Of a stretch of 64,000 bases of DNA, positions 9,268 to 16,420 are shown piece by piece (the stretch's first letter is position 1; the number at the start of each line of letters is the position of its first letter). This stretch comes from Streptococcus suis (GTDB taxonomy: Bacteria > Bacillota > Bacilli > Lactobacillales > Streptococcaceae): the NCBI GenBank assembly GCA_024583055.1, contig CP102145.1:620001-684000 (forward strand), in the 5' to 3' direction. The notes below the pieces were generated by a model that made no database searches, was not told the DNA's origin, and saw only the letters and a list, made by a program, of their open reading frames with translations. The position numbers were made by a program, and so were the translations under genes.

Positions 9268-9372
9268 CTGTTTTTTGACAATCGCTACAAAAAACAGAGA
9301 AAAAACAGATGACGGGTAGGGTGAGAATAGTTGGTTCTGCTAAACTGGGGATAGAAACTAGAAAGGATACTT

Positions 9373-10071
9373 ATGTTAAAAGAAAAGAAGAAGTATATTT
9401 CTCCAGTGGATTTGCTAGTTGTGGCTGTTATTTTATTCGGTGAGGGAATCTTCAACTCGACCTTACAATGTATCGGCCTCTTCACTCAGCAAACCAGCCT
9501 AGCGGAAAATTTGACCTTTACGGCTTTAGACAATATCAAGGCCTTGCTGATCCAGTTGGTCTGGCTCAGCTTAGCTCTCGCCTATCTTATCTGGCGGAAG
9601 GTGGATATTTTTCAGTTGGCAAAACGAATATTCTGGACACCTTGGGTTCCCTTACAAGCTCTGCTGATTTTCGGATTGACGGCCTTCTGTATGGATATTT
9701 TTCACTTGTTGACCTATCAGTTGACAAGTCCAGTCATGCCCTCCATGTTCAACCTTCTGCCACACATTGACATCACCCTGCTAGTCTACTCCCTCCTCAA
9801 TGGCTTTTACGAGGAAATCTTTTTTCTGGGGCTATGTTTTATGATCAAACCCGAGGAGAGTAAGTGGATTCTTCCCTTCTCGCTCCTGGTTCGGGCTAGT
9901 TTTCACACCTATCAAGGTCTGGTGGCTGGAATTGGTCTTGGCTTGGTTGTGGGGCTTCTCTTTCATTTTCTCTATCAAAAACGCCAGCCCCGTAATCTAC
10001 TGCCCTTCTTTTTTGCTCATAGTCTGGCTGATGTCATCGGTCTGACAGTCTTGTCTTATCTTCTTTACTAA
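9373..10071 (+). CDS. CPBP (CAAX/Abi-type) intramembrane metalloprotease-like protein
   Basis: A 232-residue polytopic membrane protein of the CPBP/Abi family. The diagnostic glutamate pair is in FYEEIFFLG (E147-E148), followed by RASFHTYQG (H178) and AHSLADV (about H218), matching the family's EE, H and H motifs. The arginine usual in EExxxR is replaced by glycine here. Members process prenylated or peptide substrates, or confer self-immunity in bacteriocin loci. The gene has AGAAAGGA before its ATG, is divergent from the two-component operon and is followed 18 nt later by a second intramembrane-protease-type gene. No bacteriocin precursor was seen nearby. Confidence 0.8.
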   Translation: MLKEKKKYISPVDLLVVAVILFGEGIFNSTLQCIGLFTQQTSLAENLTFTALDNIKALLIQLVWLSLALAYLIWRKVDIFQLAKRIFWTPWVPLQALLIFGLTAFCMDIFHLLTYQLTSPVMPSMFNLLPHIDITLLVYSLLNGFYEEIFFLGLCFMIKPEESKWILPFSLLVRASFHTYQGLVAGIGLGLVVGLLFHFLYQKRQPRNLLPFFFAHSLADVIGLTVLSYLLY

Positions 10072-10089
10072 GCATACGAAAGGAATCTT

Positions 10090-10899
10090 ATGAAACACCT
10101 ATGGAATACCTATAAAAGTCAGTTTGCCCTTATTCTCGCCAGCTTTGGCTTTGTAAAAGGCTGTCAGATTATCTTTGAAGAATTGGCCAAACCAAATGGC
10201 ATGGAAGCCAAGTATCCCTTGTTTTTACTAACTATCTCTGTTGCTGCCCTTTATATCATTCCCCTGGTCTATTTAATCCGCTACTTGGAAAACCGCTATG
10301 CTATTTCCAAAAAAGTCAGTCATTTAAGTTGGATTTTGGGCCTGACTGCCGGAGTAGCTTTTTCAGACTATGGACACACAGCTATTGGCTACTTTTTGCT
10401 GGAGATTGTCAAGGTCAGCGATGATTTTCGTTATGACTGGGGGGCTGCTGTTTCTGGCCCGTTTGCAGAAGAATTTGGCAAGGCTCTGGTTGTTGTCTTA
10501 GTTTTACTAATTGCAAGAAAAATGACTCTCAAACATGCCTTGGTCAGTGGTATCATAGCTGGTCTTAGTTTCCAAATCGTTGAAGATATCATGTTCACCT
10601 TCCGTGATATGTTTATTGGTAAACTAGATGGGTTTGAGACCATTATCGGTCGTGTTGGACAGGCTGGTTGGACCCACTGGGTATTTACCATGCTCTTTGC
10701 TATTGGCATGGTGGCACTTTTTACCAAACAAGCAGCTATATCAAAAGTTCAAGGTCTATTTTGGATTGCAGCGAGTATCGGTCTGCACTTCTTCTTCAAC
10801 TCCCCATTGCATACGGGTATTTTGACAACCCTGCTTCCGATGGCTAGTGTCTTGCTGGGACTTCTTGCCTATCGAACAGTTGATCAACTACCAGAGTAA
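10090..10899 (+). CDS. PrsW-family intramembrane protease-like protein
   Basis: A 269-residue protein with about eight hydrophobic segments. The motifs of the PrsW family are present: EEFGK (E127-E128, K131), FQIVED (E165-D166) and a membrane histidine in WTHWVF (about 195). B. subtilis PrsW starts proteolysis of an anti-sigma factor; streptococcal homologues have no assigned substrate. It sits 18 nt after the CPBP gene, so the two are probably co-transcribed, and a strong terminator follows. Pairing of two unrelated intramembrane protease families beside a two-component system is notable. Confidence 0.8.
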   Translation: MKHLWNTYKSQFALILASFGFVKGCQIIFEELAKPNGMEAKYPLFLLTISVAALYIIPLVYLIRYLENRYAISKKVSHLSWILGLTAGVAFSDYGHTAIGYFLLEIVKVSDDFRYDWGAAVSGPFAEEFGKALVVVLVLLIARKMTLKHALVSGIIAGLSFQIVEDIMFTFRDMFIGKLDGFETIIGRVGQAGWTHWVFTMLFAIGMVALFTKQAAISKVQGLFWIAASIGLHFFFNSPLHTGILTTLLPMASVLLGLLAYRTVDQLPE

Positions 10900-10902
10900 T
10901 AG

Positions 10903-10932
10903 AAAAATCCGCCCAATCGAGCGGATTTTTTC
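10903..10932 (+). terminator. Rho-independent terminator
   Basis: AAAAATCCGC (10903-10912), an 8-nt loop, GCGGATTTTT (10921-10930) and T residues. It terminates the CPBP-PrsW pair and is symmetrical enough to work for the pseudogene transcript from the other side. Confidence 0.9.
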
Positions 10933-10944
10933 TGTTCAATCTGA

Positions 10945-11449
10945 TTAGAACAAACCAACGCCGATAATTGCCTACTTGCCAGGACGAACCTCCAAGTTCT
11001 GAATGCCTGTGCTGTCATAGACGTTTGGCGTATCCAACAAGCCAGGAATTAAGAATATGCGACTTGGCACCTGTATTGATAATAATAGTTTCCGCAGTTA
11101 ACTGGAGGCTTTCTTCTCCAGCAACTACCTCCACAACCTTGTCAGCTACAAAACGTGCAGAACCTTGGATAAGAGTCGTACCGCTGCCTTTCAGCACCAT
11201 CTCGTTCTTATTGCGCAGACGAGTTGTGATAGTTTCCTTTTGCTCCATAACCTGCTCAAAGGTCCAGTTTTTATCAACCGCAACCAATAGGGTTTTGGTT
11301 GGAATACAACCGATATTGATACAGGTTCCACCAAACATAGCAGGATTTTCCTCAACCAAGGCAACCTTTTTACCAGCTACAGAAAGCTTTCCTGCTAAGG
11401 TCTTTCCAGCCTTACCAAAACCAATGACTACTAAATCATATTGTTCCAC
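10945..11449 (-). pseudogene. Decayed paralogue of the RclA/Har-like disulfide reductase
   Basis: From a GTG at 11449 (aligned with the ATG of the intact gene, with AGGAGTAATCTT upstream) the frame encodes a near-copy of the first 130 residues of the flavoprotein at 5775-7100, including both redox cysteines. At INTGAKS the intact copy reads CTTCCAATT but this one reads CTTAATT, a two-base deletion that shifts the frame. Nucleotide similarity continues past it (TTGTTGGATACG..., AGCACAGGCATTCAGAAC) to a TAG in the original frame at 10972-10974 and fades near 10945, in the NAD-binding region. The remaining two thirds are missing. Only the FAD-binding N terminus could be made, so it is unlikely to be functional. 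Confidence 0.88.
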
Positions 11450-11506
11450 AAGATTACTCCTAAACATTATTTACTTGTCTTCATTCTAGCAAAAAAAAGC
11501 ATTTTG

Positions 11507-11518
11507 GCAGAATTTTGC
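11507..11518. promoter_or_regulatory. Palindromic candidate operator before the flavoprotein pseudogene
   Basis: GCAGAATTTTGC, the same GCA-N-AATT-N-TGC core as at 7155-7166, 58-69 nt before the pseudogene GTG and upstream of a TAGAAT -10. It shows that the duplication included the promoter. Confidence 0.5.
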
Positions 11519-11559
11519 TACGAAAAAAGACTTGAACCATTGTCCAAGTCGATTCTATT

Positions 11560-12843
11560 TTATGATAAGCTGTCTAGGGCTATCTTCAAGTCTTCAATCA
11601 AGTCGTTTACATTCTCGAGACCAATTGAAAGACGGATTTGATTTGGCGTGACACCTGCTGCGAGCTGAGCTTCTTCTGGCAATTGAGCATGTGTGGTAGT
11701 AGCTGGGTGGACCACCAAAGATTTAGCATCAGCAACGTTCGCCAAATTAGAGAATATTTCCAAACTATCAATGACTTTACGCGCTTCTTCGGCTCCGCCT
11801 TTTACCTGGAAGGAGAAGATGGACCCCACTCCTTTTGGCAAATACTTATCCGCCAGTGCCTTGTAAGGGCTATTGTCCAGCGAAGGATAATTGACGGATT
11901 CTACCTTAGGATGATTGAGCAAGAAATCAACGACTTTTTCTGCATTGGACACATGACGCTCAACGCGAAGAGAAAGAGTTTCTAACCCTTGCAACAACAA
12001 GAAGGCGTTGAATGGAGCTAGGGCTGCACCCGTGTCACGGAGCAATTGAACACGAACCGCCACAATGAAGGCTGCTGCACCCAAATCACGGGTATAGCTG
12101 ATATTGTGATAGCTAGGATCTTCCTCAACAAATTGCGGGAACTTCCCAGATACTGCCCAGTCAAATTTACCAGAGTCAACAATGACACCACCAATTGTTG
12201 TACCATGTCCACCGATAAATTTAGTCGCTGAATGTACTGCAATATCTACACCATGTGAGAAGACATTGATGAGATAAGGCGTTGCAAACGTATTATCCGA
12301 TACCAATGGAATCTGATTTCTATGTGCAATGTCCGCCAATTTTTCAAGGTCAGGAACATTGATAACCGGATTACCCAAGGTCTCAATAAAAACTAGTTTG
12401 GTGTTATCTTGAATCGCTGCTTCTACTGCCTCGAAGTCATCAATATCAACAAAGGTGGTTGTGATTCCATAGCGTGGCAAAGTTTCTTTGAAAAGATTAA
12501 AGGTACCACCATAGAGAGTTGTTGCTGCTACGATATGATCACCGGCATGAGCCAAAGCTAATATAGTATAGGTGATAGCCGCCATACCAGATGAAGTAGC
12601 CAGAGCTCCAACACCACCTTCTAGCGCTGCAATCCGATTCTCAAAGGTTGCTACTGTAGGGTTAGTAATTCGAGTATAGATATTTCCCAATTTGCGAAGA
12701 GCAAATAAGTCTTCCGCCTCCTGGGCATCATCAAATACATAAGAGGTTGTTTGATAGATTGGTACAGCACGAGATTTTGAAGCCGCATCTACTTCCTGTC
12801 CCGCATGCAATTGCAAGGTCTCAAACGAAAATTCTCTAGTCAT
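11560..12843 (-). CDS. metY: O-acetylhomoserine sulfhydrylase (aminocarboxypropyltransferase)
   Basis: A 427-residue PLP enzyme of the Cys/Met metabolism family, making homocysteine from O-acetylhomoserine and sulfide. It has the PLP-lysine site HSATKFIGGHG (K208), ETLGNP (about 154-159) and SDNTFATP (about 182-189). The length and the inserted loops fit the O-acetylhomoserine sulfhydrylase branch better than cystathionine gamma-synthase. The start at 12843 has AAAGGAGATCC before it; an upstream in-frame ATG at 12900 has no such site. A candidate MtaR palindrome lies about 80 nt upstream (12922-12938), and the mtaR gene itself is at 56919. Confidence 0.92.
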   Translation of the reverse strand: MTREFSFETLQLHAGQEVDAASKSRAVPIYQTTSYVFDDAQEAEDLFALRKLGNIYTRITNPTVATFENRIAALEGGVGALATSSGMAAITYTILALAHAGDHIVAATTLYGGTFNLFKETLPRYGITTTFVDIDDFEAVEAAIQDNTKLVFIETLGNPVINVPDLEKLADIAHRNQIPLVSDNTFATPYLINVFSHGVDIAVHSATKFIGGHGTTIGGVIVDSGKFDWAVSGKFPQFVEEDPSYHNISYTRDLGAAAFIVAVRVQLLRDTGAALAPFNAFLLLQGLETLSLRVERHVSNAEKVVDFLLNHPKVESVNYPSLDNSPYKALADKYLPKGVGSIFSFQVKGGAEEARKVIDSLEIFSNLANVADAKSLVVHPATTTHAQLPEEAQLAAGVTPNQIRLSIGLENVNDLIEDLKIALDSLS

Positions 12844-12921
12844 AAGGGATCTCCTTTGTTCTTTTTGAACATTGTACTCTATTTTCACAGGCTTGACCAA
12901 TAGAAATTTTTAATCCAAGGC

Positions 12922-12938
12922 TATAGTTATAGACTATA
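12922..12938. promoter_or_regulatory. Candidate MtaR (CpsY/MetR) box before metY
   Basis: TATAGTTATAGACTATA matches the published streptococcal methionine-regulator consensus TATAGTTTnAAACTATA (from memory) at 14 of 16 defined positions and is palindromic at its ends. It is 79 nt before the metY start. A better match occurs at 47077-47093. Confidence 0.65.
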
Positions 12939-13005
12939 TCATTCTAAGAAGCAAGAAAAAATACCCAATAATCATGGATTATCGGGTAATACCTATTTCA
13001 GTCAA

Positions 13006-13392
13006 CTAATCATCAAGGGTAATTGTTTCAACTACGTTGTCTTTTATGACAAGTTTAAATCCCCTACCCTTGACTGGGAAAATCCCATTTCCAAGGGTTT
13101 TTACAACGCTCTGTAATTCCTCGTCTTCAGCTATTATTCGATTCAAGATAGCAACATCAAGCTGCTCAACTCGCTCCAAATAACGCAGCATTGCATGTTC
13201 CGAAACAATCAAATCGCTTCGGCCTTTCAATGCCTGGATTCTCTGATTGACTGAATTAAGTTTGGAAGAGACCAGAGAAATTTCTTTACCCACCTGACCT
13301 TTACGGTCACGAAGGTTCTCTAGCTGGGCCTCTAATAGAACTTTCTTAGATTCGAGGTACTTGAGTTCCTCTTGTTCTTTACGATTGCTCAT
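13006..13392 (-). CDS. Conserved hypothetical coiled-coil protein
   Basis: A 128-residue protein, start at 13392 preceded by GAAAGGGGG. The first 65 residues are a charged coiled coil (EEQEELKYLESKK...), followed by a compact domain with SEHAMLRYLERV and a short beta-rich tail (GRGFKLVIKDNVVETITLDD). The C-terminal segment recalls small phage or toxin-like alpha/beta domains, but I do not recognise a family with certainty. It stands alone on the minus strand between metY and a gap of about 400 bp. Confidence 0.7.
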   Translation of the reverse strand: MSNRKEQEELKYLESKKVLLEAQLENLRDRKGQVGKEISLVSSKLNSVNQRIQALKGRSDLIVSEHAMLRYLERVEQLDVAILNRIIAEDEELQSVVKTLGNGIFPVKGRGFKLVIKDNVVETITLDD

Positions 13393-13797
13393 ATTTTGCC
13401 CCCTTTCTATATTTTGCAAAAGAATATCATCTTTGCATAACATCCTCTTCCAAATCTATATTAACATAAATCTAAAAAAATGTCTGGTAAACGACATATA
13501 ATCCTATAACAATTTCTTATGGTTTTATACTAAATCCTCAAAGGTGATTCGACCAGATTTCCCTTGAAAAACAAGCAAGTTTTTGCTATACTTATCTTAG
13601 TGAAACCCACATTTTCATGCCTCCAAAAAGGCAAATAACTAATAATTCTGGAGAATGATATAGTCAACTTCAAGACTGGATAACCTATCAGCCTTGTTTA
13701 TACTTGAACCCTCTTAAACAATGTCACTATCATAGAAAACTATGACATATTTCTACACAAAATGTGATGGTCAATCATTATGGAAGGACGGGCAACT
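13393..13797. other. Gene-poor gap of about 400 bp with an orphan promoter
   Basis: AT-rich. The only convincing signal is a plus-strand promoter at 13564-13592, leaving a leader of about 200 nt before the gene at 13798. No open frame with a good ribosome site was found inside the leader. Confidence 0.5.
13564..13592 (+). promoter_or_regulatory. Sigma-A-type promoter with long leader
   Basis: TTGAAA (13564-13569), 17-nt spacer, TATACT (13587-13592). The next gene begins 205 nt downstream. Confidence 0.6.
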
Positions 13798-14172
13798 ATG
13801 AAAAAATTATTGCTAACCATACCTATTTGGAGTCAGCTCCTATTCCTTTTTCTAGTGCACAGTTTCATAGCCATCTACTTAATGCCCTACTCATTGTATA
13901 TTTCCATTTCAATTAGTTTAGGAATCTTAATTGGTTACAGTGTCCGTTTCTCTAAGAAAGATACTCCTCAATCTCCAACATTCTTTCAACTAAAGCCTTG
14001 GCGAAAACTCCTCTCCCTTCTTCTGCTATTGTTAGCTGCATTGGTCACTGTTTGGCTGTCCAAAGGCAACCAGCAGCAACTGCTTCGTGGAATCTTAATT
14101 GGAACACTCTGCCTCTTAGGTGTAGTGCCTCTAGAAAAGTATGACCAATATTTAAGTCAGTTGCGCACTTAG
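13798..14172 (+). CDS. Small integral membrane protein of unknown function
   Basis: A 124-residue protein with four predicted membrane helices (about 5-30, 32-50, 70-92 and 97-115) and a short basic loop between helices 2 and 3. The start at 13798 has GGAAGGACG about ten bases upstream; the in-frame ATG at 13780 has none. It may be co-transcribed with the zinc-ribbon protein 47 nt downstream. I do not recognise the family. Confidence 0.7.
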   Translation: MKKLLLTIPIWSQLLFLFLVHSFIAIYLMPYSLYISISISLGILIGYSVRFSKKDTPQSPTFFQLKPWRKLLSLLLLLLAALVTVWLSKGNQQQLLRGILIGTLCLLGVVPLEKYDQYLSQLRT

Positions 14173-14219
14173 AATGACCACCCAGCCAAATCTAATCCTG
14201 GAAAGACATTTTAAGATAC

Positions 14220-14546
14220 ATGAAAAATCTCCTAGAATACATTGGTCCTATTGGACTTATTACCCTAATCATTGCCTACAGTATATACAGGAGGCTCCAC
14301 CCGACGACAGAAGATGATAAGCACCACCTGCCCAGCCGATGTCCAGAATGTTCGTCCACATCTATTCAAGCCTACAAGCCGGCTAGAAAGCGCTACTCTC
14401 GAACTGCAGCTATGATGGGCCACCTATTGAATGGTAGTCGAGGAGCTTGGTTTGCTACCCTCTACGAAGCTGACCGAACCTACTACTACTGTCGGTACTG
14501 CGGGCACAAATTTGACAGAAAAGAAAATAGATTCCTGGCAGAATAG
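14220..14546 (+). CDS. Membrane-tethered zinc-ribbon protein, unknown function
   Basis: A 108-residue protein. One membrane helix (about 6-23) is followed by a zinc ribbon formed by CPEC (about 41-44) and CRYC (about 91-94), with a basic and aromatic segment between them. The ribosome site is weak (GGAAAG, well upstream). A terminator follows 12 nt after the stop, so this gene closes the short transcript that begins at 13798 or earlier. Confidence 0.7.
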   Translation: MKNLLEYIGPIGLITLIIAYSIYRRLHPTTEDDKHHLPSRCPECSSTSIQAYKPARKRYSRTAAMMGHLLNGSRGAWFATLYEADRTYYYCRYCGHKFDRKENRFLAE

Positions 14547-14558
14547 GATTCACCTACA

Positions 14559-14592
14559 AGGCACTTGAGGACGCACTCTCAGGTGCTTTTTA
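14559..14592 (+). terminator. Rho-independent terminator
   Basis: GCACTTGAG (14561-14569) pairs with CTCAGGTGC (14578-14586, one G-U) and is followed by TTTTTAT. Confidence 0.8.
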
Positions 14593-14599
14593 TATCCAA

Positions 14600-14872
14600 C
14601 TAGCTTGCCAATCTTTCCTCCTGCCCAAGATTGGTCTGATAAAGATAGCGCATCCGTTCAATCTGCAAGCGAAATTGCCCGACCAGGGCTGATACATCCA
14701 AAACCATTTCCTTAGTTCGAGTTGCTTCCATGACACCATCTACCAAACGACTGACTTCCTCACCATCTCGAACTCCCATAGACCACAGCTCCTGCAAGAT
14801 AGTAATACCATAGCGCCTCTCATACTCAACCATGCTTTTCAATACCCACTGGTACTCAGTCTGATGTTTCAT
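14600..14872 (-). CDS. Small alpha-helical hypothetical protein
   Basis: A 90-residue, mostly helical, acidic and basic mixed protein with no membrane segment or known motif. It follows the next gene by 11 nt on the same strand, and the two appear to form an operon driven by the promoter at 15389-15417. Function unknown. Confidence 0.65.
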   Translation of the reverse strand: MKHQTEYQWVLKSMVEYERRYGITILQELWSMGVRDGEEVSRLVDGVMEATRTKEMVLDVSALVGQFRLQIERMRYLYQTNLGQEERLAS

Positions 14873-14883
14873 TTGATTTCTCC

Positions 14884-15357
14884 TTATACACGACTCAACA
14901 GGGAACGATTGTAAAATTGATTGGTTAAACTGGCCTGCAACATGGCCAACTCCACAATAGACTGGTAGTTTGTCAAATCAAGCCCTTCTAATATCCGATA
15001 AGATATAAATAATTTTGGCTGCAAGCGACTCAGATGACTGCTCCAGGCAAACCCATCCTCTTTGAATAAATCAAAGGCAAGAAAATATATCTGATTGACT
15101 AACTGATAGGCTCTGCTATTTAACAAATAGGAATAATCCTGCATTACATCTCGGCAAAAGGAAGCTAACCAAATCGCAGCCCTCAACTCTGGATTCCCCT
15201 GGTATTTAGCCAGCAAGCGCATGGTCATGAGACCAGCTGTACCCTCAGACAAGCTGTCAACACACACATCACCCGTATCTAGTCCAAAATGCTCAGCATA
15301 ATTCTCCCACTCCCGATACAAGGTTTCCCACTGAATCTCAGTCCTCCGAACTTCCAT
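14884..15357 (-). CDS. Hypothetical helical protein divergent from a LexA-like repressor
   Basis: A 157-residue soluble, helical protein rich in Trp and Tyr near its N terminus (WETLYREWENYAEHFG). No family recognised. The start is placed at 15357 because GGAGG lies 8 nt upstream and because an alternative in-frame ATG at 15387 would lie between the -10 box and the expected transcription start. It is divergently transcribed from the HdiR-like repressor gene, with overlapping control elements, so it is a likely target of that repressor. Confidence 0.7.
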   Translation of the reverse strand: MEVRRTEIQWETLYREWENYAEHFGLDTGDVCVDSLSEGTAGLMTMRLLAKYQGNPELRAAIWLASFCRDVMQDYSYLLNSRAYQLVNQIYFLAFDLFKEDGFAWSSHLSRLQPKLFISYRILEGLDLTNYQSIVELAMLQASLTNQFYNRSLLSRV

Positions 15358-15388
15358 TTGTCTATCCTCCAATCCTTCTGTTTTCATT

Positions 15389-15417
15389 ATCTTACCATCA
15401 TTTTTGAATTTTGTCAA
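15389..15417 (-). promoter_or_regulatory. Promoter of the 14884/14600 operon
   Basis: Minus strand TTGACA (15412-15417), 17-nt spacer, TAAGAT (15389-15394). The -35 overlaps the first GTYAAAC repeat at 15413-15419. Confidence 0.75.
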
Positions 15418-15472
15418 ACATGTTAAACAAAAATTTGATATTTTATTCAAGATATGGTAAAATAAGTTAAAC
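15413..15472. promoter_or_regulatory. Three GTYAAAC direct repeats in the divergent promoter region
   Basis: GTCAAAC (15413-15419), GTTAAAC (15422-15428) and GTTAAAC (15466-15472). The first covers the -35 of the leftward promoter and the third follows the -10 of the rightward promoter, as expected for a repressor controlling both directions. The repressor is presumably the product of 15490-16287. Confidence 0.45.
15435..15463 (+). promoter_or_regulatory. Promoter of the HdiR-like repressor gene
   Basis: TTGATA (15435-15440), 17-nt spacer, TAAAAT (15458-15463), 27 nt before the start codon. Confidence 0.75.
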
Positions 15473-15489
15473 AATCAAGGAGGAAAGCC

Positions 15490-16287
15490 ATGATTCTAGG
15501 TGACATTTTAAAAAACTACCGGACAAACGAAAAACTATCAATGGATAAATTTGCGGAAATATCCGGCCTAACCAAGGGTTACATTTCTATGCTGGAAAAA
15601 AATCAGCATCCAAAGACTAAGAAGCCCCTTCTACCAACCATGGAAACTCTGGAAAAGATTGCGATTGGGATGGGCATCCCAGTGCATGAACTGATTGCCC
15701 AATTGGACCAGGACCAGGATATTGCCCTGACCCTGACACCTGGACAATTTGCCCAATTCCATTACAAAATGTCAAATCAGGTGCAAGAACTAGACCAAAT
15801 ATTGGTAGGTGACTACCGTGATAAATGGATTCACTTTGGCTTTGAGCAGGTAGCTAACATGGCAGATTCAGATGCACCGTCAGGCGAGGTTATCAAGCTG
15901 TCTGACTACTTAGAGACCGTCCAACTTCCTGTCCAAGGCAAGGTGTCTGCTGGTAGCGGTTATTGGCAGGACAGCGACTTTGATAACCTAGTCACTTTTT
16001 CTACTGATACTATTCCTACTCCACAGGAGTACGATGCTATTGCTGAGGTGGTCGGAGATTCAATGGCGCCCTACATTGCCAACGGTGACTATCTCTTTAT
16101 CCGTCTCTCTCACCAAGTCGAGCTCAATACTGTAGGAATTTTTTCGGTCAACGGCGAAAATTTTGTCAAAAAAAATAAGGGAACCTATCTCGAATCCCTT
16201 AATCCCGACTATGATGATATCCTCTTGTCTGAGGACGACGACATCAGACCAATTGGTCAACTCGTCCAAATTTATTCTCCTGAATAA
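15490..16287 (+). CDS. HdiR/LexA-like self-cleaving transcriptional repressor (XRE HTH plus S24 peptidase)
   Basis: A 265-residue protein with an N-terminal helix-turn-helix of XRE type (about 14-40) and a C-terminal S24 peptidase domain. Cleavage-site-like AGSG is at 154-157, the catalytic serine S191 is in VVGDSMAP, and the lysine is K227 or K228 in ENFVKKN. This is the organisation of lambda CI and of lactococcal HdiR, which is cleaved after DNA damage with RecA help. The ribosome site is AAGGAGGAAAGCC. With no phage genes around it, it is probably a chromosomal SOS-type regulator. The divergent unknown pair is the obvious local target. Confidence 0.88.
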   Translation: MILGDILKNYRTNEKLSMDKFAEISGLTKGYISMLEKNQHPKTKKPLLPTMETLEKIAIGMGIPVHELIAQLDQDQDIALTLTPGQFAQFHYKMSNQVQELDQILVGDYRDKWIHFGFEQVANMADSDAPSGEVIKLSDYLETVQLPVQGKVSAGSGYWQDSDFDNLVTFSTDTIPTPQEYDAIAEVVGDSMAPYIANGDYLFIRLSHQVELNTVGIFSVNGENFVKKNKGTYLESLNPDYDDILLSEDDDIRPIGQLVQIYSPE

Positions 16288-16291
16288 AATG

Positions 16292-16327
16292 AAAAATCCT
16301 GTGGTTCTCAAAACTACAGGATTTTTG
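16292..16327 (+). terminator. Rho-independent terminator
   Basis: AAAAATCCTGTGGTT pairs with AACTACAGGATTTTT (one mismatch) around a short loop, 4 nt after the repressor stop. Confidence 0.85.
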
Positions 16328-16420
16328 TTTTATCTTTGAATAGACGACCAAAATGCAGACTTGGCTTGAGGCTTTTCACCACCAAATCGACAGGCTCATC
16401 CATTTGATTCCTACAAAAGT

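Noticed and set aside
11015..11467. The 150-codon frame as a separate small protein gene
   Set aside because: It is the N-terminal part of a duplicated flavoprotein with a visible two-base deletion; the final residues (ILNSWLVGYAKRL) are frameshift product.
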